Positions 62,327-64,000 of a DNA stretch of 64,000 nucleotides are shown here, piece by piece; the stretch's first letter is position 1, and every line of letters begins with the position of its first letter. The stretch covers positions 58,140-122,139 of the forward strand of contig NZ_BDBQ01000053.1 in assembly GCF_001613065.1 (NCBI RefSeq). The letters run 5' to 3'. The notes under the pieces were generated by a model. The model was not told where the DNA came from and did no database searches. It worked only from the letters and a program-made list of their open reading frames with translations. Made by a program: the position numbers and the translations under genes. The DNA is from Nocardia miyunensis NBRC 108239 (GTDB lineage Bacteria; Actinomycetota; Actinomycetes; Mycobacteriales; Mycobacteriaceae).

Positions 62327-63691
62327 GTGGAAAACCGCAGTACAGCAACGGAATCCGAGACCCAGCGTCGTAGTTATCACTTCGACCGGCACACTCCGGA
62401 ATATCGGCATCAATTCGAGTCGATCACCAAGGACATGCAGGACAAATGCCCGATCGCGTGGACCGAAACCTATGGCGGACACTGGGTCGCGGCCGGTAAC
62501 CGCGAGGTATTCGAGCTCGCCCGGTGCCCCCATGTCTCGAACGACCGCGACGTGAACGGCGAACGGCGCGGCTATCAGGGCATCACCATTCCCTCGGGGC
62601 ACACCGCCATGGATATCCGCAACGGAATCCTGGAAATGGACGATCCCGAGCATCGGCTGTACCGGCAGGTGCTCAACCCCTACCTCTCCCCCGCCGCGGT
62701 GAGCCGGTGGATCCCGTTCGTCGACGAGGTCGTGCGCGCCTGCCTCGACGAGAAGATCGAGTCCGGCCGAATGGATTTCGTCGACGACCTGGCCAATATC
62801 GTCCCGGCCGTGCTCACCCTCGCCATGCTCGGGATCCCGCTGAAGAAGTGGGCCATCTACAACGAGCCCGCCCATGCCTCGGTGTACACGCCGCCGGGCT
62901 CGCCCGATATGAAGCGGGTCCAGCAACTCCACCTGGCCATGGGCATGGACCTGCTGGCGAATCTGAACGAAATCCGCGAAAATCCGCGGCCCGGCCTGAT
63001 CGATGCGCTGGCGCGCATGACGGTCGACGGCGAGAAGCCCGCGGACGTGGAGTTGCTCGGACAGCTCGCGCTGCTCATCGGCGGCGGCTTCGACACCACC
63101 ACCGCGCTCACCGCGCATTCGCTCGAATGGTTGTCACAGCATCCCGACGAACGCGAAACCCTCAGCCGCGAGCGCGAACTGCTGCTCAACTCGGCCACCG
63201 AGGAATTCCTGCGCTTCTTCACTCCGGCCCCCGGCGACGGGCGGACGCTCTCGCAGGACTGCGAGATGGTCGGCCAGCAGTTCAAAGAGGGTGAACGGCT
63301 GTGGCTTTCGTGGGCGATGGCCAATCGCGACCCGAAGGTGTTCGAAGACCCCGATACCGTCGTCCTGGACCGAAAAGGTAACCGGCACTACAGTTTCGGG
63401 CTCGGCATCCACCGCTGCATCGGGTCGAACGTGGCGCGCACGGTCTTCAAGCGAATGCTCACCGCGGTGCTCGACCGGATGCCCGATTTCGTCTGCGATC
63501 CCGACGGCACCGTGCACTACGACACCATCGGAGTCATTCAGGGCATGCGTAACCTGCCGGCGACCTTCACACCGGGCCCCCGGCTCGGCGCGGGCCTGGA
63601 CGAAACCCTCGACCGCCTCCAGCGCATGTGCGACGAACAGGAACTCGCCGCGCCGGTCACCGCCGGGCGGTCCTCGACCGGCAGCGATTGA
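62327..63691 (+). CDS. Cytochrome P450
   Basis: A 454-residue P450 with a longer N-terminus and C-terminal tail than the other two. The I-helix motif reads IGGGFDTTTAL (Asp in place of the usual Glu before Thr), ExxR is EEFLR, and the heme loop is FGLGIHRCIGSNVAR with Cys near residue 364. Starts with GTG at 62327 (AAAGGA upstream), 11 bases after the SDR stop. No ferredoxin is next to it, so it must borrow one. The pattern is closest to actinobacterial P450s for terpenoid or aliphatic ring hydroxylation, but that is only an impression. Confidence 0.92.
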   Translation: MENRSTATESETQRRSYHFDRHTPEYRHQFESITKDMQDKCPIAWTETYGGHWVAAGNREVFELARCPHVSNDRDVNGERRGYQGITIPSGHTAMDIRNGILEMDDPEHRLYRQVLNPYLSPAAVSRWIPFVDEVVRACLDEKIESGRMDFVDDLANIVPAVLTLAMLGIPLKKWAIYNEPAHASVYTPPGSPDMKRVQQLHLAMGMDLLANLNEIRENPRPGLIDALARMTVDGEKPADVELLGQLALLIGGGFDTTTALTAHSLEWLSQHPDERETLSRERELLLNSATEEFLRFFTPAPGDGRTLSQDCEMVGQQFKEGERLWLSWAMANRDPKVFEDPDTVVLDRKGNRHYSFGLGIHRCIGSNVARTVFKRMLTAVLDRMPDFVCDPDGTVHYDTIGVIQGMRNLPATFTPGPRLGAGLDETLDRLQRMCDEQELAAPVTAGRSSTGSD

Positions 63692-63716
63692 GCACCCGAT
63701 CACGCAGGAGTTTGCA

Positions 63717-64000
63717 TTGCACATCCGTTACGAGGCCACTGGCGCGGTGGCGACCATCACCCTGGACCGGCCCGAGGCCGCCAACGCGCAGAACATCGCG
63801 TTGCTCGATGAACTCGATGCGGCCTGGACCCGGGCCGCGGCCGACGACGACGTGGCGGTCATCGTGTTGCGCGCCGAGGGCAAGCACTTCTCCGCCGGTC
63901 ACGATCTCAAGGGCGGCGGCTCGTCCGCCGCCCCGTCCAAGATGACGCTGGATCGGTTGTACGAGTTCGAGACTCGGCGCTATCTGGAGTATTCGCTCCG
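63717..64000 (+). CDS. Enoyl-CoA hydratase/isomerase, N-terminal part (runs off window)
   Basis: The readable 94 residues are a crotonase: HIRYEATGAVATITLDRPEAANAQNIALLDELDAAW and KHFSAGHDLKG (first oxyanion hole). The start is a TTG at 63717 with AGGAG seven to eight bases upstream, 25 bases after the P450 stop. An ATG is not available near this position. It continues the SDR-P450 operon and would act on a CoA ester made by the CaiB transferase. Confidence 0.85.
   Translation, partial: MHIRYEATGAVATITLDRPEAANAQNIALLDELDAAWTRAAADDDVAVIVLRAEGKHFSAGHDLKGGGSSAAPSKMTLDRLYEFETRRYLEYSL

Overview
The window is GC-rich and densely coded, with many GTG starts, ATGA/GTGA stop-start overlaps and no rRNA, tRNA, phage or IS genes that I can see. 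The gene content (P450s each paired with a one-cluster ferredoxin, fatty-acid-type CoA enzymes, KstR-like TetR, mycofactocin-coupled short-chain dehydrogenase, PMT-type mannosyltransferase) points to a mycolic-acid actinomycete, most likely Nocardia or a near relative. The genus is inference. Almost everything is catabolic: a chromosomal block for breakdown of hydrophobic, cyclic and acidic carbon compounds.

Region 1 (1-22.8 kb) looks like degradation of a cyclic or branched ketone/terpenoid-type substrate. It holds a beta-oxidation pair (thiolase and FadB-like), a TetR regulator, a Baeyer-Villiger monooxygenase/esterase/SDR operon, a ferredoxin/phosphotriesterase-like/ferredoxin-reductase/alcohol dehydrogenase operon, an SRPBCC/aldehyde dehydrogenase pair, a six-gene operon (cyclase-family hydrolase, FMN alpha-hydroxy-acid oxidase, HpcH aldolase, ferredoxin, P450, SnoaL-like), an acyl-CoA ligase, another SDR, and a second P450-ferredoxin pair. 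A 17-bp inverted repeat occurs in two of its promoter regions. A decapitated TetR gene and an SRPBCC/SDR-tail fusion mark past deletions.

Region 2 (23-36 kb) has a membrane mannosyltransferase, an SDR, a zinc alcohol dehydrogenase divergent from a double-length FadR-type regulator, a DUF885 peptidase-like protein, a LuxE/LuxC-type acyl reductase pair without luciferase, a DinB-like protein and a small lectin/DUF6924 group with apparent frameshifts. A 29-bp element is shared by the SDR and luxE promoters.

Region 3 (36-40 kb) is a GntR regulator and a Bcr/CflA exporter next to decaying genes: a frameshifted alpha/beta hydrolase, and the front of an acyl-CoA dehydrogenase fused to the back of a luciferase-like oxidoreductase.

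Region 4 (40-54 kb) is the most unusual part. A nine-gene operon encodes an ABC importer without ATPase, a beta-propeller lactonase, two proteins of the 4,5-dihydroxyphthalate decarboxylase family, and LigI-, LigJ- and LigK-like enzymes of the 4,5-cleavage (2-pyrone-4,6-dicarboxylate/4-oxalomesaconate) route. Beside it are a DapA-family lyase, DhaK/DhaL kinase subunits, a ketoglutarate-semialdehyde dehydrogenase and a GntR regulator. The same AT-rich operator-like core lies in both control regions, so this is probably one regulon.

Region 5 (54-64 kb) has an exporter, a luciferase-like oxidoreductase, a TetR regulator and a small unknown gene. It then carries an aldehyde dehydrogenase/CaiB CoA-transferase operon and a mycofactocin-type SDR/P450/enoyl-CoA hydratase operon. 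Both promoters carry regularly phased TTACnGTAA half-sites, presumably for the TetR.
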